From the NCBI RefSeq assembly GCF_002775205.1, contig NC_036456.1, positions 17,015,463 to 17,079,462 on the forward strand: a stretch of DNA of 64,000 nucleotides. Reading direction: 5' to 3'. Positions within the stretch are counted from its first letter, which is position 1; each line of letters opens with the position of its first letter. The position numbers and the translations under genes were made by a program. The DNA is from Xiphophorus maculatus. Lineage: Eukaryota; Chordata; Actinopteri; Cyprinodontiformes; Poeciliidae. The notes below the pieces were generated by a model. That model did no database searches, was not told the origin of the DNA, and worked only from the letters and a program-made list of their open reading frames with translations. This document shows positions 1-9,395 of the stretch, piece after piece.

Positions 1-1635
1 CCTGTCCACCAAGCTGAGAAAGAGAGCGTACACCAGGGCCGTGGCCAGGATACAGGAGGGCAAGGAGCGCAGCACGGGGTTCATCTCTGAGCTCAACTCC
101 ACTGTTGACCTGGTGCGACTTTAACACAGCTTCTACTCTTAGATACTACGAGAATCGATTTAAATTATTCCCTTAAAGTGTGAAAAAAATGCTGATTCTA
201 AGATTTAATCTTTATTCTTTCTAGATTGAATACGGCAGAAAGAACATCAACAATGCTAACCAGATGGTGAACAACAAGCTGAACTCAATGGTCCCGTGGA
301 AATCTGGTAGTCAGAGCCAGGAGAATGGTCACCATGCAGAGGTAATTCGCACAGGAAGCCATGTTTTGATTTGAACAAATTTCTTTCAGTTTAACCAAAT
401 CCAGCCAGGTGGCTAACAGTCGGAGCCTTGAGGAAAAACACATTTATCCTTTTTGGCTTCTCACCACATTAGGACTTCATGTAAAAACTGTACGGATAAT
501 TAATGAAACTCTCAAAGTCCTGGCCACGTCTTACATGAAACCATTTATTATGCTGCACAAGACCTTTGGTTGCATCATGAAGGTTTACTAGTCGTTCCAA
601 GAGGATTTAGGTCCAGAACGGGAGGGAGAGCCAACTCCCTCACAGCCTTTAAATCTACCATGTTTGAAAAGGCTTATGTTTAATTAAAGCCACTAAAATT
701 TATTGCCACACCCTTGTAAAGATATGTGAAAATATAAACTAACCTTTTATTGGAGAAACATGATCTAACTGTGAAAACAACATAACATTTATTTGAGATT
801 ACCAAAAAATAAAAGTAGAAAAATGTTTTAGTTTACTGATGGCATTATTTTTTGTGGGATTGAGTAAAGACGATATTAAACATGTATTTTCTTTAAAAAA
901 AATGCATTCAAATTTTAGATGTTTTTACATTTTCAGTATAACATTGGGTTTTTGCAGTTAAAAGTATTTTAGGGCTAATACACATTTCTGCTTCAGATAT
1001 TAACTGCTTCCACTGCTGAAGCAGTTTTTTCTTCATACCAGTTTAATATCCGTTTTATGACTGGTTCTCATATGCTAGTTATACATTTGCAAATATTTGT
1101 TGTAGGTTTTACTGCAAGGCAATTATTATTATAAAACTGATAAAAGACCAACCAAAAATGTTAATTTTAAATTATTATCCTCTTGCTGCAGGTGATCGAG
1201 TCTCGCACCTTGGCCCTCGCTCGTTCCCTCACCCAGCAGCTACAGACCACCTGCCTCGTTCTGGTCTCCGGCCTGAAGGGACTCCCCAACCACATCCAGC
1301 AGGAGGCGCTGTCCCTCAGCCATTCGGCAGCACAGGTGTACAACAGTTTCAGCCGAGCCAAGGCGCTGGGAGACCTGCCGGACAGCGTGTTAACCAGCTG
1401 CAGGGTCCAGCTGGGCAAGATGAAGGAGTCCCTGGACAATGTCATGGATTACCTGGTCAACAACACGCCGCTCAACTGGCTGGTCGGTCCGTTCTACCCG
1501 AGGATGAGCATTCACACCGAGTCGTCCGCAGCCAGCAGCAAACAACCAGAGAATAGAAACGCCCCGTTCACTCAGCCGCAAACCGAGGAGCCTATGGAGG
1601 TGGAGATGGAGTCACTACATTCCCAACAACAATGA
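1..1635 (+). CDS. plin2: Perilipin-2, C-terminal part (three 3' exons)
   Basis: Perilipin-2 coats cytosolic lipid droplets and limits access of lipases to stored triacylglycerol. Three exons are visible: 1-112 (continuing from outside the window), 225-341 and 1192-1635, joined in phase 0 with GT/AG junctions and ending in TGA at 1633-1635. The last exon reads through [20 protein letters not shown] and the diagnostic [14 protein letters not shown], which belong to the C-terminal four-helix bundle and amphipathic cleft shared by perilipins 2, 3 and 5. After this the tail is acidic and Gln-rich (EEPMEVEME), as expected for a variable perilipin end. About 124 residues, some in the second exon, precede that motif in the window; the N-terminal PAT domain lies upstream. 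Perilipin-3 is the main alternative, but the neighbours dennd4c and haus6 favour plin2. Confidence 0.9.
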
Positions 1636-1870
1636 ACTCCAGATTCAGACAGCTGAAGTAATTTTACTACAAAGTCCCTAATTAGCACTAAATGCTTGAT
1701 GTCCGAGTATGGAGGTTAAGCAAACTGCACTGTTGCTTTTTTATTCTTGCAGAAGTTTCCCTGTGATCATTTTACTCACATGAATGTCTTTATTTTCAAG
1801 CCTCTGGATTTAACTTGACTAATGCTAATCTGTTTAAGCCTTCAGAAAATAAACTGGAACTATGAACTTC
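1636..1870 (+). terminator. plin2: plin2 3' UTR and poly(A) signal
   Basis: After the plin2 stop codon there is a short untranslated stretch with a canonical AATAAA at 1848-1853, so cleavage is expected about 15-25 bases later. The run from there to about 2270 holds no gene that I can see. Confidence 0.75.
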
Positions 1871-2274
1871 TGTGTTTTTCCATTCAACGTAATTTTAAAA
1901 CTTTTAATCCTATGCAAATGAAATTGAACATTTAAACAAATGGGAGTCATATCTGACCAATAAGTTTTATGTCACTTTTAAGGGGATGTCACTCACATTT
2001 CATCGATACAAGAGAGCCTGCAGGTTTAGATGCAGCTCATCATTCCCGCAGCATGACATTACCACTACCTTGCATTATTACACAAATATACGGAAAAAAA
2101 AAAAATCTGCCATTTAGTTCATTTCACATTCAAAAATGCAGCACAGCTTTTATGCAGCCTATTTCTGCCCACAATTCCCCCAGTCAGCCCATTTGAAAAC
2201 AAAGACTTTCATAATTATTAGCTATTCATTTTGAATACCTTGCAGGACATTTAGGAGAAAGAAAGATTTCACAA

Positions 2275-2397
2275 TCATACAGTATCACCAGTAAACTTTA
2301 TTAGATTTTTAAACAAAAGCAAACCATGACTATGGTTGTGCACAGATGACAGACATAAAAACGAAGTCAAGCCCAACTGGCTGGTCGAGGTCAAATA
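2275..2397 (-). terminator. cdca9: cdca9 3' UTR with poly(A) signal
   Basis: On the minus strand an AATAAA lies at 2297-2302, about 95 bases after the borealin-family stop codon. plin2 and cdca9 are convergent, with about 400 bases between their poly(A) signals. Confidence 0.6.
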
Positions 2398-5300
2398 TCA
2401 CTGAATGCGACTGCGCTGCGATAAATACTCCATCAGACTCTGAAATTCCCAAATCCAGGAAGAATAAATGATTACTACTAATGCACAAGATTTCAATGCA
2501 CTCAATGTGGAAATCCTGTAAATCATAAAGAGCTCACCGTAAGCTTCTGAATCTGGCACCAAGCTACATCATCAAGCAACTCCAAGTTGATTTCCTCCTT
2601 TGTCTCTTCAGAGAACTGTAACATCTAGAAAGAAGAAAAACTTTGCATGTTAAAATATATATATATATATATATTTCAATTCAAATTTCAAAAGAATTGC
2701 AATTTAAACTACTTAATCTGAAACAGCATTAAACCTCTGACAATATGCAGGTTAAAAATAAATGTAAACATTTAAAAACCAAAACTACTGGGGAGCTTTA
2801 TGTCCCTCTTAATACTGAAATCTATGAAAAGACTGCAACCCAAAGATCACAAAAAAAAACCAAATCTTTGATGATAGCAATTTAAGTGGCTAGCATAGCA
2901 TAAATGTCAGGACTTGCAGTAATTGTTACTGTAAAATGTGATTTTCTCATCGTTTAAAAACAGCTACTGAAAATCTTCCGCCTTAAGGCAGAACAATATA
3001 TGCTGCTTACTTACATTTACAAAGAAAAAAGTAAAATTCTGACATTAGGGTGAAAATATTTCTAATTGCTGCTATACACTTGTACACAAGGATTGTTGAT
3101 TTTTGAGAGCATTAAATAAGACTGAAAAAAAAAAATAGTTTTCTAAATCTTCAAGCTCAAATATGTTTAAGATTTTTTTAGGATTTCAAATGGATGTTAC
3201 AGTCAGCGGGTTAATTACTAATAAATTTTTTATTAATGTTGGAATTGCATTGCTCATGGTGGCAGCATGTTGAAGTAGCTCTGCCACATTAGTTCTGATT
3301 TGTTTTGCACTAGTTTTATCAGCCCTTCCATTAATATAAAGACTCTAAAAGCAACAAGTAGCCTGGATTCAGGTGCAACAAGATGTTAAGTTACACTTTT
3401 TCTTCCTCTACAGCAGGAGCGTCAAAGTCATTTTTATTTCTGGCCACATAGAAATCATGAACATACTCAAAGGGCAAAATTTATTGATAAAACATCCTCT
3501 TAAGCTGTTAAAATAATAAGCGACTCTGCATTCGACGAGTCCTTAAAGTTAAATAACTTCTTTTCACATTAATGTAATTTGGCAGGATAAAGATAAAAGC
3601 TGCTTTAGTTAGATTGATAAAATAATTTAGGCACACAACTGAAGACTCTTTTTGTGCCTGTTTAGAGTCTAAAGGGACACACAAAAACTTATGGTGGGCC
3701 AGATTTGGCCCCTGGGCCTTGAGTTTGACGCATGTGCTCTACAGCATTGGTTTCCAATCCTTGACTTCAAGGGCCCACTGTCCTAGATGTTTCGCTGCTC
3801 CAGTATATCTGAGGCAAATGATTACATCATCTCCTCCACAAAGAGGCCCATTAATCACCCATTTATTTAAGTCAAGTGTGTGAAGTCAGAGAAACACAGA
3901 AAACATGAAGTAGGCGAGTCCCGAGTCCCAGGATTGAGAAACGCTGCTCTACAGCTGCAAGTAACAAGTATGCACTTTTACCTGTCCCTGCGCCGTCGTC
4001 ACGGTGAAGTGGGCTGCAGATCCTGAACAAGACAGCTCACCAGCAGAGAGAACCGACCTGTGGATACAAATGGATAAATAATCCTCAAGTTGCCAATAAT
4101 CTCATTTTGACTGTTATTTTGTTGTAAAAACATTCACATCTTACTGCTTTATTATACATAGGCTTCCCTGTCTTACAGACCATAATTTACTGTCTATGGA
4201 GCACTGTAACCAGGAGAACCCAAATAAAGCTCTGGCTCATCAGTGGTAGGTTTCTTTTTCTGCAGTACAGATAATAAAGACAGACCTGAGTTTAGGCGTT
4301 TTCTGGTTCTGTACTGGCTGACTGGCAGTTTTGCGACTCGCCACATGGCTCTGGGTTTGTTTGACCGTCGCTGAGGAAGTCCTGTAGGAAAAAGAAGTAC
4401 ATGCAACTCCTTAACCTTCAGTCTCAATCTGGTTTAGACAACGGGTCTTACCCGAGGTTTCCAGCGCTGTTGCTGACAGTTATAGTTCTATTTCTTTTTG
4501 TGCCTGTTGTTTTGCCGCTCTAAAAAAGCAACAAAAAAACGGTGAAAAACTTGTTTGAATCATTGTTTTACATCAAACGATTCACGCGTCACCTTTGGAT
4601 TCCTGGCAGAAGACCTCTGGACTGGGGTGGACAACACTGACGCAGAATCAGTTGATTTTACTTTGAAAATGAAAAGTGCAAAATCATAATCATAATACAG
4701 CAGCTAGTGGAATATCAGATGCATAAAGAGTACAAACAATTACATGGTCCTCTGAGGACTCGCTTGAGGGGTTGAGCCATTTCACGGGTTTCACTCTGGG
4801 GGAGGGAAGGAATTTATTTATTTAATAAATTCTTTCATATGAAGCATAGAGGGAAGAAATAGACTCACCTGAATGGCTATAGACACCTCACTGGCTGAGA
4901 GGTCCTCCTCTATCACAGAAGACAATAAAAATGAGAGAAAATCCCCCCCAAAAAAAACAGCAGTTTTGCATCTACTTTTTGCTACAAAAAAAACAATCAA
5001 AATAAAGTACCGGTACTTGTCTTATAAGTTTGAACAATTACAGGAATAATAAATAATTTTAAGATACTGACAAGACTGAAACAAATAAGTTAAAAAGCTC
5101 TGGCAACAGGGAGTATAAATTGTTTATGTGTCCAGCTCATTCTGCCACACCCAAACCAATGAAAACCCAAGCAATTTCCAGGATCATCATCCCCCCCCCC
5201 CCAGCAGTTAGCAGGTAACTCATCTTCCCGTACTCAGCAGGAAGCGAGAGAAACTTACTCCATGCATACGAAGTAAAAATAAACGTGTTCACGTCAGATA

Positions 5301-6100
5301 GGATTTTATTTTCCAGTTTTTTGGGAGAGAAAAACTCCCCACATACCCTATTCAAAAAATGCTACCCACCAAGGAATCCATTTTCATTTTGTCAAAAAGA
5401 AAACAACAAAAAAAAACAAGACAGGCCAAGAAAGTAGTTCATACAAGCAGCAGTCTTTTTCCAAAACCTGGACTGAAAGTTTCAAAGACTTAATTGATTT
5501 TGCCGTAGAAATAGTGAAAATAGATTGTCGTCAGTCCATTATCTCATTCAAAATTAAATATCAGTGTGTTGGGTATGAGCTTGGATTAGAAACTTTTCAA
5601 TCACGATGTCTAATTTTGTTCATGCCTTCTATATTTTAATGTGAAATTGTTCCGATTTATTTAAACCAATTAAATAAACCCAGCTCCTACGTTTTTCTCT
5701 TTATTCTAGCATTGTTTTTCGTTTTGTTGTGTTTTTTTAACATGCTGGTCATCTTATTTTATCCTTCTTAAAACTTGATACAGTTTAGAGGGAATTACAC
5801 CCATTCCATTCTTTACTGGCCCTGTTAAACAAATGATAAAATGTTCCGCCCGTTATGTCGCCAGACATTTGGGTTTGTTCAGCTACATCTGCATCAATTT
5901 CAAGTATGTATTTTTAATAAGATCAAGTGCAAAACATAACTTAAAGACTTACGGCTGATCAGATCCCCTACGAGAGTATTTTGAAGAGAAGGAGGCATTT
6001 TCATCAGCTCCACTTTAAACACTTTGTCAACTGTTGCTAGTAGACTCTCCAGTTTGGACTCCAAGTGCCTCATGCGGTCCTGTGCTGAAAATGCATTAAA

Positions 6101-6149
<49 letters not shown>

Positions 6150-6292
6150 GTGATGTTCCAGCTTGGTGTTTAACACTTTTGTTGTCATCTACCTTCTTTC
6201 TCAATCTGTTGGATAAAAAGCCCATATTTCTTCCGTCGCATTTCCCGCTTGTTCTCAGTATTTGCTTCAATTTTCGCCCGTCGTTGTGACAT
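2398..6292 (-). CDS. cdca9: Borealin-family protein, probably borealin-2
   Basis: Borealin is the scaffold of the chromosomal passenger complex with INCENP, survivin and Aurora B, acting at centromeres and the midzone in mitosis. Ten exons on the minus strand keep phase: 6193-6292, 5953-6084, 4869-4909, 4744-4795, 4593-4636, 4452-4519, 4286-4381, 3982-4057, 2538-2624, 2398-2439, giving 245 residues. The start is the ATG at 6290-6292, followed by a basic N-terminus with MRRKKYGLFIQQIEKE and then a helical stretch with VDKVFKVELMKMPPSL, the part that in borealin forms the bundle with survivin and INCENP. The middle is basic and Ser/Thr/Lys-rich (Aurora/Cdk target-like), and the C-terminus (about residues 175-245, ending MEYLSQRSRIQ) matches the borealin dimerisation domain in layout. 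Fish carry cdca8 and cdca9; the ASEVSIAIQ segment and the short length suggest the latter, from memory only. Confidence 0.8.
2655..2674. repeat. (TA)n microsatellite
   Basis: About ten AT dinucleotides lie in the cdca9 intron just upstream of the penultimate exon. The rest of that intron (2625-3981) contains two hAT-type elements listed separately and otherwise unremarkable AT-rich sequence. Confidence 0.85.
3414..3736. mobile_element. hAT-type nonautonomous element (MITE) A
   Basis: This 323-bp element has matching terminal inverted repeats: the left end starts CAGGAGCGTCAAAGTCA and the reverse complement of the right end starts CACATGCGTCAAACTCA. It is flanked by a perfect 8-bp duplication, CTCTACAG, at 3406-3413 and 3737-3744, the target-site size of hAT transposases. 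The interior has no coding capacity. The right half (GGGCCAGATTTGGCCC and following GGGCCTTGAGTTTGACGC) is a familiar high-copy sequence in teleosts. It lies in a cdca9 intron. Confidence 0.85.
3745..3946. mobile_element. hAT-type nonautonomous element (MITE) B, abutting element A
   Basis: This 202-bp element starts CATTGGTTTCCAATCCT and the reverse complement of its right end starts CAGCGTTTCTCAATCCT. It is bounded by CTCTACAG at 3737-3744 and again at 3947-3954. It belongs to a different sequence family from its neighbour at 3414-3736 but shares the middle copy of the 8-bp duplication, so one element inserted at the edge of the other. Confidence 0.85.
5191..5202. repeat. Poly(C) tract of 12 bases
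   Basis: A run of about twelve C sits in the long cdca9 intron (4910-5952). The remainder of that intron shows no gene-like content. Confidence 0.8.
6099..6148. repeat. (AAT)n microsatellite inside a very short cdca9 intron
   Basis: About sixteen AAT units fill nearly half of the 108-base intron between cdca9 exons 6193-6292 and 5953-6084. On the transcribed (minus) strand this is (TTA)n directly upstream of the splice acceptor, where a branch point and pyrimidine tract are expected. Confidence 0.9.
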
Positions 6293-6640
6293 TTTGTCTC
6301 CTTTTCCGCTTAGAAGTAAAAATAAAAATAAAAAAATCCCAAACACCCAACGCCAGGAAAACACACCTGTGCTTCCAGCTGATTTAATCTTATTCTTCTT
6401 CTTCTGTTGCGTTTTATGGCAGTTTACAGACTTTGTGCATTACCGCCATCAACTGGACGGAGATGTAACTTCAGAAATTATTTTTTTTTTACTATACATC
6501 TTCAAATAGCTGATTTAATTAAGGGCTGTGCCCAATTTCAAGAGCCGATTCGTCGCATCCTTCAACCACGAAAACCGGAAGTCACCTCAGTATTTATCCT
6601 GTTGGCTAGCAACTATAACGATGCTTAACGTAATCTGGTC
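6293..6640 (-). promoter_or_regulatory. cdca9: Presumed cdca9 promoter region, with repeat-like sequence
   Basis: The cdca9 start codon faces this stretch. An ETS-type core (CCGGAAGT at about 6576-6583) lies about 285 bases upstream of the ATG. The part at about 6388-6465 (CTTCTTCTTCTTCTGTTGCG followed by TACCGCCATCAACTGG) resembles a common fish repeat, so the promoter may border or include transposon-derived sequence. No TATA box was identified. Confidence 0.35.
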
Positions 6641-7250
6641 AAAATAAATAAATAAATAAATAAACGGCGCTGGAAATCTTACTTAGTTTTTTTTAATCAC
6701 AAATCATTTAATTATTTTTAAATAATTAGAGGAGTTAATTCTTTTTTCCCCCAAATGACTAAAGACTATCAACACGAATTTGCTTATTTTTTTGTACCGA
6801 CAGATTTTAATATTTAAATGGCTTGAGTAATTTGATGAAACAAAAACCTCTAGCTGGGAAAAGACAGCATACTATCACCATGTTTCGTTGTTCTATGCAA
6901 AACTCCTGTATGTTTTGTTTTCTGCTGCTGATAAGTTATTTTTAGGCAGCGTTCATTTGACATCCCATAAACACCCAGGTCCAGAAATATTATGTCAACT
7001 CCTCAGAAATTCCAGTGACACCAATGTTGTGCAATTTCTTTAATGTTTATATGGTGTACTGGAGATGGAAAGTATGTTTCCACACTTTTTAAAAGAAAAT
7101 ATTTTTCTGTATCAGTACTAAAAAATTTTTTTTCATAATTTCCAGTTTGTTTTTGCATTCATATTAACTATAGTCCAAATCTCAAATAACTGTAATCTAT
7201 TCCTCTCTTGCTTAAGCCTTATCAGTTTGTGAATTTAAGTTCTTGATGAG
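6640..7250. other. AT-rich intergenic stretch
   Basis: I see only AT-rich sequence with a short (AAAT)n run near 6641-6664 and no gene or recognisable repeat. Confidence 0.5.
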
Positions 7251-7254
7251 TTAA

Positions 7255-7560
7255 AATGTCACGACTGTAGCATGACACTGTTGGTGTAACGTTACTTTTA
7301 CCTTGTTGCTCAGTTCTGAATCCTGCAGCAAAATACACAGATTATTCCCAATCTGAGCTTTGATTGTTGGAAGAAGTCCTTCTTGGAACACATTTTGATC
7401 CTCCAGACAACGCCGTGCTCTCTGGCAGGATTGTGAGCAAGCCCACTCTCTTGGATGAGAAGCAACCCCACACAAAGTGCATCAAGAGGCTTCGCTGTTG
7501 GCGCAACACACAACATGGTTTTCCAGATGTTACAAAAAAAAAAAGTGAGTGGCTCTGAGA
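7255..7560 (-). pseudogene. Tc1/mariner-type transposase fragment
   Basis: Minus-strand translations contain pieces typical of the second half of Tc1-like DDE transposases: FVWGCFSSKRVGLLTILPES and LEDQNVFQEGLLPTIKAQIG followed by NNLCILLQDSE. In intact relatives these correspond to the region from the second catalytic Asp onward (GGGSVMVWGCF, then LLPTIKxQFGNxxCIFQHD). The pieces lie in two frames with stops, and no inverted repeats were found, so this is a decayed DNA-transposon fragment without function. The sequence between it and 8100 has only a plus-strand AATAAA near 7961 and no gene I can name. Confidence 0.7.
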
Positions 7561-8130
7561 AAATAACTTAGCACCATTCTTCTGTGTTGAGGTATTTATG
7601 GGGCAAATCGATTTATGCACTTTTGCTGGGCTCTTGAGAGAAATGCAACTGGAGTTGTGAAATTGGACATTTTTCCCTGTCCTTCTCAAATACCTCAGAC
7701 TGAGGCAATGAAGAGTGCTGTGAAATTTCTGCTAAAGGTTATTTGCTGTTGTGCAGACGTCTATCAAATAGATGACTATCAAAGACAAAAAACAAATACT
7801 AAAACAATTGAAATCTATACTGCTTTGAATGTACAGTTGGGAACCAAAGCCCCTTAGCTTTTTCTTTTTCTTGAATATGTTTATCTGTATTTATCTGTAT
7901 TTGTTTTTTTCTTGAGGCATAACAAATGTTTCACTCTGTCGTTATACAGTGTGTCTGTGAATAAAGGTTTTAAAAAAACATCCTCCTCCATCCAACAGAC
8001 TTCTTGTGGCTTTGATGTGAAGCAGTGATGTCACACATCCTGTCTGTGGCACCACTAGTGACTGTCTTCATATTCCCAGATTCCACAGAGAAATTCATTT
8101 GCAGTTTAAGGTTTGACCAAGAAAGGAAAG

Positions 8131-8800
8131 ATGGCAGAGAAAGATTTCTTGTTGAACAAAATAGAGATTTTGCAGAAGAGCCACGTGAAGCTGCACAAAG
8201 AAAACGAGCAGCTTCAGAAGACAGCAGAAAGCCGGAAGAGAAAACTCGAGCGCCTTAACAACAGCAGAGATGACGATTTTTTAATTAAAGAACAGAAACA
8301 TTGGGGGTCGCTGGTATCACAATGCTTGGGGGATAGCGCCAGCAGAGAGAGACTTTGGGGGTCGCTGGTCCTAGGATGCTTGGGGGATAGCGGCAGCAAA
8401 AAGGGAAACTTGGGGGGTCGCTGGTACCAGGATGTTTGGAGGATAGTGGCAGCAAAAAGGGAAACTTGGAGGGTCGCTGGTACCAGGATGCTTGAAGGAT
8501 AGCGGCAGCAGAGAGGGAAACTTGGGGGTCGCTTGCGCCATAATGAAGTTTCTTCCAGACGACCTGAATTGTATCCTCACCCTGCCTTTCAACAGAGGAT
8601 ACGATGCAAGTTTTTGTTCCGCCGCACTACTGAAAGATTTTTGGACACGTTACGAAAACGCTAAGACCCAGTTTTCAGCATTTGAGGTTGAGGAACTGCC
8701 TGACAACTCCCTGAAAACGGTGATGGTCAGGATGTTCAATGAGACTGTCGGTGCTGAAGATCTCTGTATGTGGCTAGGAGTAGTGCAAACTGCAGAAACA
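8131..8800 (+). pseudogene. Coding-looking remnant: coiled coil plus ZCCHC3-like block
   Basis: Two coding-looking blocks lie either side of a 55-bp minisatellite. The first starts at an ATG at 8131 and encodes a charged, heptad-like helix (LLNKIEILQKSHVKLHKENE). The second, at about 8545-8775, encodes [20 protein letters not shown], then [12 protein letters not shown] and [19 protein letters not shown]. The combination of an aromatic WxRYE motif with FNETV..DLxxWL recalls the N-terminal domain of ZCCHC3-like multicopy fish proteins, by memory only. Similarity stops where the U1 repeat unit begins near 8800. It looks broken; it could be a transposon-derived gene remnant or a retrocopy. No function is proposed. 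Confidence 0.4.
8303..8540. repeat. Minisatellite, period about 54-56 bp, four-plus copies
   Basis: The unit anchor GTCGCTGG recurs at 8307, 8361, 8417 and 8473, with a variant at 8528. Each unit continues with ...GATGCTTGGGGGATAGCGG and an A-rich spacer. Copies differ at several positions, so the array is not brand new. It sits between the two coding-looking blocks of the remnant. Confidence 0.85.
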
Positions 8801-9141
8801 GCCAATCAGAGACAGGAGGCGGGGCTTAACGCTGTCAATCACTCATTCAGGTATGTCCTGCTAAATTTGCTAATAGAGAAACAACTTAGAGTTACAGTGA
8901 AACCGTTTATCCATGGCCATTCGTGGCTATGATAACTAGCCTATCATTCATGTCAGGCTATGCTAGCTGTAGCTTAAAGAAAGTTTCTTAAGTTAAAGTT
9001 TGACAAGTATACAATTTTAAAATTTTTGAGTTTTTCTAAATTTCTCATTTTGAGTTTTTCATATTTTCATTATTTCTCTGAGTTTCTGAATGTGTTTAGT
9101 TAAATGTTAAATCCTAAAGTTACTCAGGGAATATTTTATTT

Positions 9142-9160
9142 CCCACCGTGAGTCAGAACC
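9142..9160 (+). promoter_or_regulatory. PSE-like element of U1 copy 1
   Basis: CCCACCGTGAGTCAGAACC lies 62 to 44 bases upstream of the U1 start, the position of the proximal sequence element bound by SNAPc in vertebrate snRNA promoters. The ACCGTGA core fits the known consensus. No TATA box follows, as expected for a polymerase II snRNA gene. Confidence 0.6.
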
Positions 9161-9203
9161 AGATGTGTGAAGTTGTTAATCGTCAGTCAGAGGAATGACC
9201 GGC

Positions 9204-9366
9204 ATACTTACCTGGCAGGGGTGACTCCACGATCCTGTAGGTGGGTCGCCCAGGGTGAGGATCAGCCATTGCACTGCGGCGATCTGACCTCTGTGAATTC
9301 TCCACATGGGAGAATCTCAACTGCACAATTTATGGTAGTGGGGGACTGCGTTCGCGCTCTCCCCTG
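9204..9366 (+). ncRNA. rnu1: U1 spliceosomal snRNA, copy 1 (divergent type)
   Basis: U1 snRNA, as the U1 snRNP, recognises 5' splice sites by pairing. The 163-nt gene begins ATACTTACCTG, the exact 5' splice-site complement. Stem-loop 1 can form with stem CCAC/GTGG (nt 24-27/38-41), GAC/GTC (20-22/42-44) and GGG/CCC around loop GATCCTGTAG (28-37). Stem-loop 2 has GCC/GGC plus GATC/GATC around ATTGCACTGC, keeping the U1A-binding core ATTGCAC. Stem-loop 3 is ATTCTCC/GGAGAAT (94-100/106-112). The Sm site is AATTTATGG (124-132), then stem-loop 4 with a TTCG tetraloop, ending CCCCTG. It differs from standard vertebrate U1 at many stem positions with pairing kept. A PSE-like element lies upstream and a weak 3'-box-like stretch downstream. 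Confidence 0.95.
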
Positions 9367-9374
9367 GTATTAAT

Positions 9375-9395
9375 GTTAAATGATAAATTATGAGA
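9375..9395 (+). terminator. Possible 3' box of U1 copy 1
   Basis: The stretch beginning GTTAAATG and ending ATTATGAGA, 9-29 bases past the RNA end, loosely fits the snRNA 3'-end signal GTTTN(0-3)AAARNNAGA. The same sequence follows the other two copies. The fit is imperfect. Confidence 0.4.

Noticed and set aside
1158-1581. Other-frame and antisense reading frames over the last plin2 exon
   Set aside because: The perilipin frame is the one with family motifs and correct splice phase; the others are shadows.
6407-6628. Possible divergent gene facing cdca9
   Set aside because: The open frame has no recognisable motif and overlaps repeat-like promoter sequence; no plus-strand exon chain follows.
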